This document shows positions 14,757 to 23,145 of a stretch of 32,646 nucleotides of DNA, in pieces. Position 1 is the stretch's first letter, and every line of letters starts with the position of its first letter. Position numbers and translations under genes: made by a program. The stretch comes from Methanobacteriota archaeon. GTDB taxonomy: Archaea > Thermoplasmatota > Poseidoniia > Poseidoniales > Thalassarchaeaceae. The notes beneath the pieces were generated by a model that searched no databases, was not told where the DNA came from, and was given only the letters and a program-made list of their open reading frames with translations. The stretch spans positions 10,591-43,236 of the forward strand of contig PANM01000007.1 of the NCBI GenBank assembly GCA_002708385.1, given 5' to 3'.

Positions 14757-15932
14757 ATGGACTATGCTGAAACGGAAGAACAGAGTATGATTCGAGAAAT
14801 GGTTCGCGACTTTGCTGAGCAGGTTTTAGCACCTACTTGCCTTGAAAGAGATAGAGAACAAAAGCCACCTATAGAAGAATGGAAAGCCTTCTGTGAATAT
14901 GGTTTACAGGGAGTAACAATTCCTGAAGAATTCGGTGGCAATCCGATAGATGATATCTCCGAAGCAATTATTGTTGAGGAACTCGCACGGGTAGACCCCT
15001 CCTTTTCGGTTATGTATTGTGTTCATGTTGGTCTATGCTCTATGACAATCGCTTTGCATGGAAATCAAGAGCAAAAACAACGCTATCTTCCACGCTTGGC
15101 TGCAGGAGAAATCGGCGCTTACTCACTATCCGAAGCCGGAGCTGGGACTGATGCTGCAGCAATGAGTTGTAAAGCAAAATTGAGTGACGATGGGGCTCAT
15201 TATATCCTCAATGGAGAAAAAATGTGGGTGACAAATGGATCATCAGCGGACATTTATGTTCTATTTGCAAAAGATGTCGATCACCCAGATTTTGGTGTCA
15301 AAAAGCACGGTGGGACAACTGCATTTATTGTCGACTCAAGTATGGAAGGATTCAGTGTTGGAAAGAAAGAAGACAAGTTAGGGATTAGGTCTTCTGATAC
15401 CTGCGCTCTATTGCTTGAGGATTGTAAGGTACCAGTTGAGAACGTACTGAAAGATCGTGGAAAAGGATTCCCAATTGCTATGAACGCGCTAGACAATTCA
15501 AGAATTGGCATTGCTGCACAGGCTCTAGGAATTGCACAGGGTGCCTATGAGTCTGCATTGAATTACGCACATCAACGCGTTGCCTTTGGAAAGCCTATCG
15601 CTCACCACCAAAGTATTGGCAACTACCTGGCAGATATGGCTACTCAAACCGAGGCTGCCCGTCACATGGTCTACAAAGCAGCATGGGCAAAGCAAAGGCA
15701 TTACGAAGAAGATGGCTCAAGACATTCAATGGAAGCTAGCATGGCGAAATTGTTTGCAGGAGACACCGCAATGTGGGTGTCTGAAAGAGCTGTACAGGTA
15801 TTGGGAGGCTATGGGTACACTACTGATTTCCCAGTCGAGAGATTCTTCCGAGATGCAAAAATAACTCAAATTTATGAAGGGACTCAAGAGGTTCAAAGAA
15901 TTGTAATCAGCAGATCGATAGCCCCGGAGTGA
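14757..15932 (+). CDS. Acyl-CoA dehydrogenase (short/medium-chain type)
   Basis: This FAD enzyme introduces the alpha-beta double bond in acyl-CoA and passes electrons to ETF. The 391 residues show the N-terminal helical domain, the FAD/substrate motif YSLSEAGAGTDAAAM, and MWVTNGSSADIYV. The middle-domain turn is KLGIRSSDTCALLLEDC, and the C-terminal domain has GGYGYTTDFPVERFFRDA. The catalytic Glu lies in QIYEGTQEVQRIVI, the position used by short- and medium-chain enzymes. Chain-length preference cannot be fixed. GTGAGGATAC precedes the ATG. Four bases downstream begins a class V aminotransferase-like gene, so the two are probably co-transcribed. The etfBA genes at 23146-24834 would supply its acceptor. 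Confidence 0.95.
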   Translation: MDYAETEEQSMIREMVRDFAEQVLAPTCLERDREQKPPIEEWKAFCEYGLQGVTIPEEFGGNPIDDISEAIIVEELARVDPSFSVMYCVHVGLCSMTIALHGNQEQKQRYLPRLAAGEIGAYSLSEAGAGTDAAAMSCKAKLSDDGAHYILNGEKMWVTNGSSADIYVLFAKDVDHPDFGVKKHGGTTAFIVDSSMEGFSVGKKEDKLGIRSSDTCALLLEDCKVPVENVLKDRGKGFPIAMNALDNSRIGIAAQALGIAQGAYESALNYAHQRVAFGKPIAHHQSIGNYLADMATQTEAARHMVYKAAWAKQRHYEEDGSRHSMEASMAKLFAGDTAMWVSERAVQVLGGYGYTTDFPVERFFRDAKITQIYEGTQEVQRIVISRSIAPE

Positions 15933-15936
15933 TGCT

Positions 15937-17184
15937 ATGTCGGATTATCCGATAGAGATTATTCGCTCAAAATTTCCCGGGTTAAATCGAAGAGTCAATG
16001 ACAATCAAGCAATTTTCTTCGATGGGCCAGGGGGGAGTCAATCACCTGAGTCTGTCGGAGACGCCGTGAAACATTACTTGCTGCACCAAAATGCCAATGT
16101 CGGCATGTCATTTGCTACCTCTGTAGAAACTGATGAATTAATTGAGAGAACAATGGGCGCATGTGCAGATTTACTTGGTTGCCAAAATCATAAGGAAATT
16201 GTATTCGGACAGAATATGACGAGTTTAACAATTCAATTAGCCAATGCCCTTAGTCGAACTTGGGGGCCAGATGACGAGGTTGTGGTTACTCGCTCTGATC
16301 ATGATGCTAATGTTCGACCTTGGGTTTTAGCTGCAAAATGGTCAGGAGCCAAAATCAGATGGATTGAAATTAACCATAATGATTGTACACATAACATAGA
16401 TTCAATCGAAGAAAAAATCAACAAAAATACAGTATTGGTTGCAATAGGGGCGGCATCAAACTTCTCAGGAACAATAAATGATGTCAAAGGAATTTGTTCT
16501 AAAGCCAAGGCGGTTGGTGCTGAAGTATTCGTAGACGCGGTTCACTTCGCCCCCCACTCATTAATCGATGTCATCGAATTAGGTTGTGATTACCTTGCTT
16601 GCTCATCCTACAAGTTCTTCGGCACACATCAAGGAATCCTATGGGGCAGATATGAAAGATTGGCAGAACTACCTGTGGCAAAATTACGTGTTTCTTCAGA
16701 AGAAGTTCCATTTCGATGGATGACTGGCACCCAAAGTCACGAATCTATGGCAGGTACTCTTGCAGCGATCGAACACTTGGAATGGATAGGTCAAACCATT
16801 TCAAAACAGAATCTTTCCAGACGAGAGTCTCTAAGTGTAGCATTTTCTGCAATCGAAGATTACGAAAGAGAACTATGTTGGAAAATGATAGAAGGATTGA
16901 ATCAGATTGAGGGGGTGAAAATATGGGGTGTCACCGACCCATCAATGAAACAAAATCGAGCACCTACTGTCTCCTTTACTCATCCATCAATGACCGCTGA
17001 AGAAATTGGTTCTAAATTAGCAGACGAGGGTATTTTTGCTTGGGCTGGAAATTTCTATGCATTGGAACTCTCTGAAACACTCGGACTTGAGCCAGAGGGA
17101 GCACTTAGAGTCGGAATTTTACACTACAATACAGAGGAAGAAGTAGAACGATTCGTTCGAGTGTTAGATAAAATCCTGAGTTAG
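15937..17184 (+). CDS. Class V aminotransferase, cysteine desulfurase-like (VC1184 type)
   Basis: The 415-residue PLP enzyme belongs to the fold-type I class V group. It has FFDGPGGSQSPESV near the N terminus, FGQNMTSLTIQLANAL, and RSDHDANVRPWVLAAK. The PLP-contacting Asp-x-x-His is in VDAVHFAPH, and the Schiff-base lysine in SSYKFFGTHQGI. The C-terminal part, GIFAWAGNFYALELSE, has no catalytic Cys where SufS/NifS carry one. That is the pattern of the VC1184-like subfamily, so desulfurase activity is doubtful and an aminotransferase or lyase role is more likely. GGAGTGA lies just before the ATG, and the gene starts four bases after the acyl-CoA dehydrogenase stop. Confidence 0.88.
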   Translation: MSDYPIEIIRSKFPGLNRRVNDNQAIFFDGPGGSQSPESVGDAVKHYLLHQNANVGMSFATSVETDELIERTMGACADLLGCQNHKEIVFGQNMTSLTIQLANALSRTWGPDDEVVVTRSDHDANVRPWVLAAKWSGAKIRWIEINHNDCTHNIDSIEEKINKNTVLVAIGAASNFSGTINDVKGICSKAKAVGAEVFVDAVHFAPHSLIDVIELGCDYLACSSYKFFGTHQGILWGRYERLAELPVAKLRVSSEEVPFRWMTGTQSHESMAGTLAAIEHLEWIGQTISKQNLSRRESLSVAFSAIEDYERELCWKMIEGLNQIEGVKIWGVTDPSMKQNRAPTVSFTHPSMTAEEIGSKLADEGIFAWAGNFYALELSETLGLEPEGALRVGILHYNTEEEVERFVRVLDKILS

Positions 17185-17186
17185 TT

Positions 17187-18737
17187 CTACTCGAACCAAC
17201 TATACTCTCTATGGCCTTCTAGGTTACCTTCACGGCCAATGCCAACTAGGGCGAATTCCTTTGCAGGCGTCACTACAGAATCCTTTTGAGAACCCCTGTG
17301 TAATTTTTCATAGACATCCTTGTCTAATGGAGTTCTTGAGGACAACCTGTCGAAAAGAGAGAATCGAGCAGCTATTTCTTTCCATTCTGGTTGGACTATT
17401 CCTTCGAATACCTTGGCTTTAGCTCCCGAACCATATCCACATAGGCCTACTCTCTTTCCATCCATGTCTGTACCATCGAGATAATCAGATTCCATAGTCG
17501 ACATAAGAGCTAGGAAAATTGAACCAGTATATTGGTTTCCAATTAGACTAGAGGCCCTTTGTGTCTTCTCAATTCTCTGCTCAACAAATTGTTTGAATTC
17601 TTCCGTCTTTGAAATCAATCTTCTGTAGGAGTCATTTGCTTTTTCAAATTTCTCGTATCCTTCGGGTGTATCATCAAAATCTTCCGGGAATGGTTCAGAT
17701 CCAATCTCTGAAACTATATTTTCCCACATCGGAAGCTCACGCCTATCGTGACGGAAAACATCAGGGAACATCCTCTTTCCTTGAAATGCGTATGGGAGAT
17801 GGACGATGATTCGATCCCATTGTTCTGTTAATATCGTATCTTCATCTGGATCATAGCGCCCAGAGTTAATCGCCTTCTTTCTGAAATCTACAAAAGCGGT
17901 TTTTACTGATTCTGAATAGCACCGATTTGAGAATTGGCCATCGAAAACAGGAGTGTCTTTGTGAATTTTCAATGTGTGTGATTCAAACATTATATCGTCT
18001 TTCTTAGAGGATTTAGGTAAAATCGCGAGGATTTTCTCAACAAGTCCTTCCTTTCTTGGTTCACCAGCCTCTTCTGCGAGATCTAATACATTCTCAACTA
18101 CTGTTTTCATTTCTACTTCTCTTCTTGGCTTGAAGAAATCGTGAACGGGCATTGTAGAAACTCCCCAATTATCGGGAATTTCAATCAAACGTGGATTATG
18201 TCGAATTAAAATCGCACCTCCACCTGCTCCTTGAGTATATTCACCGGATGAGCCTAAATCGTATTTGGCATTGTCAGCGAAGACGACTATACCAATTCTA
18301 TCCTCTTTTTCTCCACCTCTGGCGACCCAATCCAAGGTGTTATGCATTGCATCAACAGCACCAATACAGGCGAAAGTGAGGTCAACTACGTCGCAATTTC
18401 TGAAGCAATCCTTACCGTATGTATCGTCGTATCGCTGTTCTAGCATATCCATGATGTAAGTTGCAGTTGGCTTTGCACCATCCAGTGCGGATTCGGTTCC
18501 AAGGTATATGCGACCTATTTTTGTTGGGTCTAATCGGTTCCTATCAATTAGTCTAGCACAAGCATTTGCTCCCATTGTAGCGGTATCTTCGTGTGCATCT
18601 GGAATTGCCATGGCAGACAGCCCCAAACCTTTGTTGAGTTTTCCAAAATCAGCACCACGAAATTCTGCAAAGTCCTTCATGTCAAAGTAAAGCTTAGGGA
18701 AATGAATCGCGATATCGTCAATTCCAACACCTACCAT
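17187..18737 (-). CDS. mvaS: Hydroxymethylglutaryl-CoA synthase, bacterial long form
   Basis: This enzyme condenses acetyl-CoA and acetoacetyl-CoA into HMG-CoA for the mevalonate pathway, here needed for archaeal isoprenoid lipids. The catalytic triad is Glu82 (YLGTESALDGAKP), Cys124 (DLTFACIGAVDAM) and His313 (IIVHLPYAF). It also has GSSGEYTQGAGGGAIL and a C-terminal HREYSWFE. At 516 residues it is far longer than the about 350-residue archaeal synthase and resembles bacterial MvaS. An insertion at about 205-280 holds KIHKDTPVFDGQFSNRCY, as I recall from Bacteroidota enzymes. ATG 18737 is preceded by AAGGAGACG; the longer frame to 18848 runs into tyrS and is not conserved. Confidence 0.93.
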   Translation of the reverse strand: MVGVGIDDIAIHFPKLYFDMKDFAEFRGADFGKLNKGLGLSAMAIPDAHEDTATMGANACARLIDRNRLDPTKIGRIYLGTESALDGAKPTATYIMDMLEQRYDDTYGKDCFRNCDVVDLTFACIGAVDAMHNTLDWVARGGEKEDRIGIVVFADNAKYDLGSSGEYTQGAGGGAILIRHNPRLIEIPDNWGVSTMPVHDFFKPRREVEMKTVVENVLDLAEEAGEPRKEGLVEKILAILPKSSKKDDIMFESHTLKIHKDTPVFDGQFSNRCYSESVKTAFVDFRKKAINSGRYDPDEDTILTEQWDRIIVHLPYAFQGKRMFPDVFRHDRRELPMWENIVSEIGSEPFPEDFDDTPEGYEKFEKANDSYRRLISKTEEFKQFVEQRIEKTQRASSLIGNQYTGSIFLALMSTMESDYLDGTDMDGKRVGLCGYGSGAKAKVFEGIVQPEWKEIAARFSLFDRLSSRTPLDKDVYEKLHRGSQKDSVVTPAKEFALVGIGREGNLEGHREYSWFE

Positions 18738-18825
18738 AGTCTCGTCTCCTTCGTTCGCCCGCTTGAGGGAAGGGTTATGATACCTGTGGCGTTTTTTCAA
18801 CAAAATGTACTGAACTGTAATCGCT

Positions 18826-19947
18826 TCACTGCGAGCCAGTAATGTCATTTACAGCGTCTAAAAGCCCACTATTTTCCTCAAAATGCTTTACAACTGGCGA
18901 TAGAACTTCGGTCAGTCCCCTCGCAACCGCCATTTTTGCGTCAAATGGATGTATTTCATCAGAAGCAACTGCTTCTATGAAAGAATCGATGTCGTTCCAG
19001 GTGCTAGGATTACCAAATTCTGGCTTTGGTTCGACTACTAATTTGTGATTATGGGGCATTACAATATGTTTGGCGATTTCGAAAACTGGAGATTCTGGAT
19101 TACCCACTTCGAGGAATGCTTTTCGGAACTTTTTCTCTATTTGTTTTGCAGTATCATGGACGAAAATCGCATTATTTGGATCTGATTTGGACATTTTGTG
19201 GTCAAATGAGTCCATACGGCCTGCACCATGTCCTTTCAGACCCGATATCATAGGGGTGTGGATACAAGTAGCCTTTGTCCAATTGTTTCTGTCTGCGACT
19301 TCTCGCATGTACATGTGGGCTTTACGCTGATCCATACCTCCAAAGGCAATATCTATTTTTAATTCGAAAATATCTGCTGCCTGCATTGCTGGATAAAAGA
19401 AAGCAGACAAATCGTCATCTGATGAATCCTCACTTCTACCCATGATACTGAACGTTCTTCGGGCTCGATTCAGACTCATACCTTTAGAACATCGTAAAAC
19501 CCTCTCCCAATAAGCTCCTGAATCCATTATTTCACTGGCACTTACAAATCGTAATTGACCTGGGCCATCGCCTTCTTCTGGGAAATTAAGAAGAACCCTG
19601 AAAACCTCTGACATGTACTGTCCTGCGATTGATATCTTCTCCATATCTCGACCAAATTTGTCATTCACCCATGCGTGCCAATCTGCAAGTAGAATCAATA
19701 CGTTGACACCTTCTGAAAGCATGTTACGAATGGTTTCTGCCAAAATTACCCAACCAAGGTGGGCTTTACCACTAGGTTCCAAACCAATGTATGCTCTAAC
19801 AGTAGAGTCACCGCCATGGCTATCGGAACCAGATAACACTCCCGAGAGGTGGTCTAATCCGACCACTTCCTCGACATTGGCGAACATTTTGTCAATAGAC
19901 GCACTGACCTCGGGGTCGAGAACATTTGGCGTCTCTCGGCTTGTCAT
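18826..19947 (-). CDS. tyrS: Tyrosyl-tRNA synthetase, archaeal type
   Basis: This class I aminoacyl-tRNA synthetase charges tRNA-Tyr. Motifs are the ATP/tyrosine site RAYIGLEPSGKAHLGW, with HLGW as the HIGH box, LILLADWHAWVNDKFG and FYPAMQAADIFEL. The tail of the Rossmann domain is AFGGMDQRKAHMYMREVA, and the KMSKS loop is DHKMSKSDPNNAIF. The 373 residues, lacking the bacterial S4-type C-terminal domain, fit the archaeal/eukaryotic group. I chose ATG 19947, which has GAGTGAT six to ten bases before it; GTG 19956 is an alternative. It follows the DUF5611-like gene almost directly, so the two form an operon. Confidence 0.96.
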   Translation of the reverse strand: MTSRETPNVLDPEVSASIDKMFANVEEVVGLDHLSGVLSGSDSHGGDSTVRAYIGLEPSGKAHLGWVILAETIRNMLSEGVNVLILLADWHAWVNDKFGRDMEKISIAGQYMSEVFRVLLNFPEEGDGPGQLRFVSASEIMDSGAYWERVLRCSKGMSLNRARRTFSIMGRSEDSSDDDLSAFFYPAMQAADIFELKIDIAFGGMDQRKAHMYMREVADRNNWTKATCIHTPMISGLKGHGAGRMDSFDHKMSKSDPNNAIFVHDTAKQIEKKFRKAFLEVGNPESPVFEIAKHIVMPHNHKLVVEPKPEFGNPSTWNDIDSFIEAVASDEIHPFDAKMAVARGLTEVLSPVVKHFEENSGLLDAVNDITGSQ

Positions 19948-19956
19948 ATGTATCAC

Positions 19957-20475
19957 TCAGGAGTTTAGTAGTTTGTTGAGTTTCTCTCCTCTTCCTGCGG
20001 CTCGAGTATTATCATTGTCCTCGAGAGCAGCCTCGATTTCCGCAATTAAGTCCTCAGCTTGGACCTTGACATCGGCTGATAGATTCTGAGACATACCCAT
20101 GAAATGACGAGCCGCGGAAACCGCAGATTTTGCTTTTGATGCTTTCTTTGCCCATTCCTTTGCTTTATCGCCTCGTTGTTTGGAGTTGTAACCTGTGCAC
20201 TCATCTAGGAATGTGGTCCAACGCTTACGAGTATCCTGAGCACGAGCCATTGCATCAGAATCATCGAAATTTGGCGGGACATTTGTCACATCTACAATTA
20301 ATGCACCCTTATCTGAGTAATGACCATCAATTGAAGTCATGATGTCATGAGAGCCAGTAAAGGAGTTTTCACCATTTGCCTTAACTGCCTCAAAATGTTT
20401 GCTTGCTAGCGAAGCTAAACCTCCATCTGCAGTCACCTGTTTGATTAGTCCGCGCTTAACCTCGAATCGCTCCAT
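19957..20475 (-). CDS. DUF5611-like conserved archaeal protein
   Basis: The N-terminal about 100 residues (RFEVKRGLIKQV ... TGYNSKQRGDKAKEWAKK) resemble DUF5611, a small euryarchaeal domain of unknown role that ends in a similar TGY.aK.R..kakK motif. About 70 further residues form Ala/Lys/Glu-rich helices that may be a coiled coil (SAVSAARHFMGMSQNL onward). ATG 20475 gives 172 residues and puts the KRG motif near the N terminus as in the family. GTG 20544 would add 23 residues, including a Gly/Ala-rich stretch. It directly precedes tyrS in the same direction. The family call is from memory and moderate. Confidence 0.65.
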   Translation of the reverse strand: MERFEVKRGLIKQVTADGGLASLASKHFEAVKANGENSFTGSHDIMTSIDGHYSDKGALIVDVTNVPPNFDDSDAMARAQDTRKRWTTFLDECTGYNSKQRGDKAKEWAKKASKAKSAVSAARHFMGMSQNLSADVKVQAEDLIAEIEAALEDNDNTRAAGRGEKLNKLLNS

Positions 20476-20576
20476 GAAGTCTTGCGAAGCAGACTTGTTC
20501 TTGAATCCTGCCGCGAGTAAACCTACTCTTGCGTGCCATCCCACATACCTAAACCAAGTCCTCCGGTGGAGTTGGT

Positions 20577-21791
20577 ATGCATTGGGTTACTCGCAGACTG
20601 TTGGCAACTCTGATTATTGTCTTGATGACTACTCAGGGTGTCTTGGCAGTTTCTGCGGTTACTTTGGGAGAAAGTTTCTCTCTTTCAGATACCGATCTTG
20701 GATTAAATGGAGTCGCCCTGGATTCAGATACTGATACGGCACTTGTTTATGGCAACGAAGGATATGTCAGAGTTCTAGATGCTGTAGAACCGGGTAATCA
20801 AGTAGAAATGAACTGGGGTGGTACTGAGGAATTATTTGATGCGGATTTCCACCCAGGGGGTCAGACCGCATTAATTGTGGGGGAACGGGGAGTAGTCCTC
20901 AGGTACGCGAAACAAGATCAATCACTAGAAAGAGCTGCTTCTGATTTTGACCTCGATTATAGTAAGATGATATCCGTGGCTTGGAATACTGCTGGCTCTT
21001 GGGCCTATGTAGGAACCGATGAGGGACAAATATGGAGGATGAGAGCGGCAGAGGATGGTGGAGCGGAATTACATTCACTGTCAATATCAGCATCTGGTTC
21101 GATTGTAGCAATGGATTGCCATGATACAATCATGATGTGTGTTGTAACCTCGAATGTCGAAGGGATTGGTATAATCGAACGCGATCATACATTTACTTGG
21201 GTTGGCGGAACTGGATACATGTGGACTGGGATAGAATGCCCAAGCGGTGAAACCCCATATTGTGTAGCCGTTGCAAACGACCAAATTATTGCTCATATTG
21301 AGCTAAATCCTGAGGATATAGGAGCATCTGTCCCTACAATAACCAGAATTCAGAATTTTGACTATTATTTCGTAGGAATCGACTCCCAAAATGGAGATCG
21401 GGCCCTTATCGCAACTACACCAACAAGTCTGATTGAACATGATATAAGTCTCAACAATTCATTTCCTTGGCTAGAACATTCAGATATTGCAGATCTCAAT
21501 CTCTCTGGTGACAAAATAGTAGGCACTTGGGCTAGTGGATTTGACTCGGGTTGGATTGTGACCGAGCGAGGATATTTATTCGAATTTTACTCTACTTCCT
21601 CTGGCTCATCCGGGCTGCTTAATTTATGGATTGTAATTGCTATTCCAGCCGCTACGGGACTAGTTGTTCTTTGTCTTGTATATTTGGCATCACCCAAAGT
21701 GCAAGATTGGACTATTGAAAAAATGGGTAATGAAGATGAAAAAAAGGACCTAGCCCGACGGAAAGCAAAACAGAGAAGAAAGAATAGATAA
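20577..21791 (+). CDS. Secreted, membrane-anchored beta-propeller protein
   Basis: The 404-residue protein has a signal peptide or N-terminal anchor (RRLLATLIIVLMTTQGVLA, about 6-24). A beta-propeller-like domain of about 310 residues follows, with repeated 'v.....s.alvyG..G.v.' blades such as TALVYGNEGYVRVLD, ALIVGERGVVLRYA and WAYVGTDEGQIWRM. A C-terminal TM helix (LWIVIAIPAATGLVVLCLVYL) and a Lys/Arg-rich tail follow, which should stay cytoplasmic. So the propeller faces outward. The blades match WD40/PQQ-like or BNR-like repeats without catalytic residues I can name. GGTGGAG precedes the ATG. The partner is unknown. A second propeller protein at 24840-26348 lacks any signal peptide. Confidence 0.82.
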   Translation: MHWVTRRLLATLIIVLMTTQGVLAVSAVTLGESFSLSDTDLGLNGVALDSDTDTALVYGNEGYVRVLDAVEPGNQVEMNWGGTEELFDADFHPGGQTALIVGERGVVLRYAKQDQSLERAASDFDLDYSKMISVAWNTAGSWAYVGTDEGQIWRMRAAEDGGAELHSLSISASGSIVAMDCHDTIMMCVVTSNVEGIGIIERDHTFTWVGGTGYMWTGIECPSGETPYCVAVANDQIIAHIELNPEDIGASVPTITRIQNFDYYFVGIDSQNGDRALIATTPTSLIEHDISLNNSFPWLEHSDIADLNLSGDKIVGTWASGFDSGWIVTERGYLFEFYSTSSGSSGLLNLWIVIAIPAATGLVVLCLVYLASPKVQDWTIEKMGNEDEKKDLARRKAKQRRKNR

Positions 21792-21820
21792 AAATGCTGC
21801 CAATATGCTTTGAATCACAT

Positions 21821-21886
21821 CGCGCCTATGGCGCGGATTCCTAGAGCAGGCAACCTTCATGAGGGGCTTGCGTTGCGAGAAGCCTG
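21821..21886 (+). other. Structured leader upstream of the glutaryl-CoA dehydrogenase gene
   Basis: The 101-base gap before ATG 21893 can fold into a compact array. A GC-rich hairpin CGCGCC-TAT-GGCGCG spans 21821-21835. A possible three-way junction is closed by CAGGC (21847-21851) with GCCTG (21882-21886). Inside it are CCTT/GAGG (21854-21864) and CTTGC-GTT-GCGAG (21867-21879). The last base of the closing stem is six bases before the start codon. It could be a cis-regulatory RNA, a terminator for the upstream gene plus leader, or chance pairing. No known riboswitch class is recognised. Confidence 0.35.
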
Positions 21887-21892
21887 AAACAT

Positions 21893-23065
21893 ATGCCATA
21901 CGAAGCTCTCGACTTTTATGATGTGGATTCATTATTGACCGAAGAAGAGCGCATGGTCCGGGACATGGTTCGAGATTTTGTTGATCAAGATGTGATCCCC
22001 AATATCGAACACGCTTGTAGAGAAGGAGTATTCCCTGATGAATGGAGGGTGACCCTAGGTGAAATGGGTGTTCTGGGAGCCCCGCTTGAAGGATATGGTT
22101 GTCCTGGTCTTTCTTACACCGCTTACGGTGTGATATGCCGAGAATTAGAACGAGGCGACAGTGGATTACGCTCGTTTGCTAGTGTTCAGGGCAGTCTTGC
22201 CATGTATCCAATTTGGGATTTCGGAAGTGAAGAACAAAAGCAAAATTATCTTCCAAAGATGGCAAGTGGAGAGTGGATTGGATGCTTCGGCCTTACAGAA
22301 CCTGATTACGGTTCAAATCCGGGAGATATGATTACCAAGGCCGAAGACATGGGTGACCACTACTTACTCAATGGGGCTAAAATGTGGATTACTAACGGAA
22401 CAATCGCTCAATTAGCAGTTGTTTGGGCTAAATTAGACGGAGTCATTCGTGGATTTATAGTCGAGAAAGACGACCCTGGTTTTAGCGCACCTGAGATGAA
22501 AGGAAAACACTCACTCAAGGCTAGTGTGACAAGCGAATTAGTATTCCAAGATTGCAAAATCCCCAAGGATAGAATTTTGCCTGGAGTTAAGGGATTGAGA
22601 GGTCCGTTTTCCTGCCTTAACAATGCTCGATATGGAATTTCATGGGGAGCAGTGGGGGCCGCACAGGCTTGCTTTGACTCAGCCAAGGAATATTCCCTAA
22701 GCAGAATTCAATTTACTCACCCAATTGCAAGTTATCAGTTGGTTCAAAACAAATTAGCATGGATGCTAAGGGAAATTACCAAAGCCCAACTTTTGGCTTA
22801 TCATTTGGGACAGAAAAAAGATGCAGGCACATGGATTCCTGAGCATATTTCCCTTGCGAAGATGAATAACGTAGATATTGCTCTTGAAATTGCAAGAGAG
22901 GCTCGAGATATTCATGGTGCAAACGGAATTCTTGACGAGTATTGCATCATGAGGCATATGGCAAACCTAGAATCTGTGAAAACCTATGAAGGAACCCACG
23001 ACATTCACAACCTTATAATCGGGCGACATATTACTGGAATTCAGTCCTTTACAAGAGAACTCTAG
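21893..23065 (+). CDS. gcdH: Glutaryl-CoA dehydrogenase
   Basis: This FAD-dependent enzyme oxidises and decarboxylates glutaryl-CoA to crotonyl-CoA in lysine and tryptophan breakdown, with ETF as acceptor. The 390 residues show ELERGDSGLRSFASVQGSLA. Its Arg93 corresponds to the arginine that binds the glutaryl carboxylate, and the stretch is diagnostic for this family within acyl-CoA dehydrogenases. Also present are IGCFGLTEPDYGSNPG, LNGAKMWITNG and MKGKHSLKAS. The catalytic Glu (about 366) is in VKTYEGTHDIHNLIIGR, followed by HITGIQSF. It is followed by etfB and etfA in the same direction, which makes a dehydrogenase-acceptor operon. A structured leader precedes it. Confidence 0.95.
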   Translation: MPYEALDFYDVDSLLTEEERMVRDMVRDFVDQDVIPNIEHACREGVFPDEWRVTLGEMGVLGAPLEGYGCPGLSYTAYGVICRELERGDSGLRSFASVQGSLAMYPIWDFGSEEQKQNYLPKMASGEWIGCFGLTEPDYGSNPGDMITKAEDMGDHYLLNGAKMWITNGTIAQLAVVWAKLDGVIRGFIVEKDDPGFSAPEMKGKHSLKASVTSELVFQDCKIPKDRILPGVKGLRGPFSCLNNARYGISWGAVGAAQACFDSAKEYSLSRIQFTHPIASYQLVQNKLAWMLREITKAQLLAYHLGQKKDAGTWIPEHISLAKMNNVDIALEIAREARDIHGANGILDEYCIMRHMANLESVKTYEGTHDIHNLIIGRHITGIQSFTREL

Positions 23066-23145
23066 GATAGATTCAATATTGACTACGAGGACTGCTAATC
23101 TTCATAGATGAAGTACGGTTGGAAGGAACATCAAGAGGTTATCGT

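Noticed and set aside
18738-18848. Upstream extension of the HMG-CoA synthase frame (37 extra residues)
   Set aside because: It overlaps tyrS, is not like the family N terminus, and a good Shine-Dalgarno marks ATG 18737.
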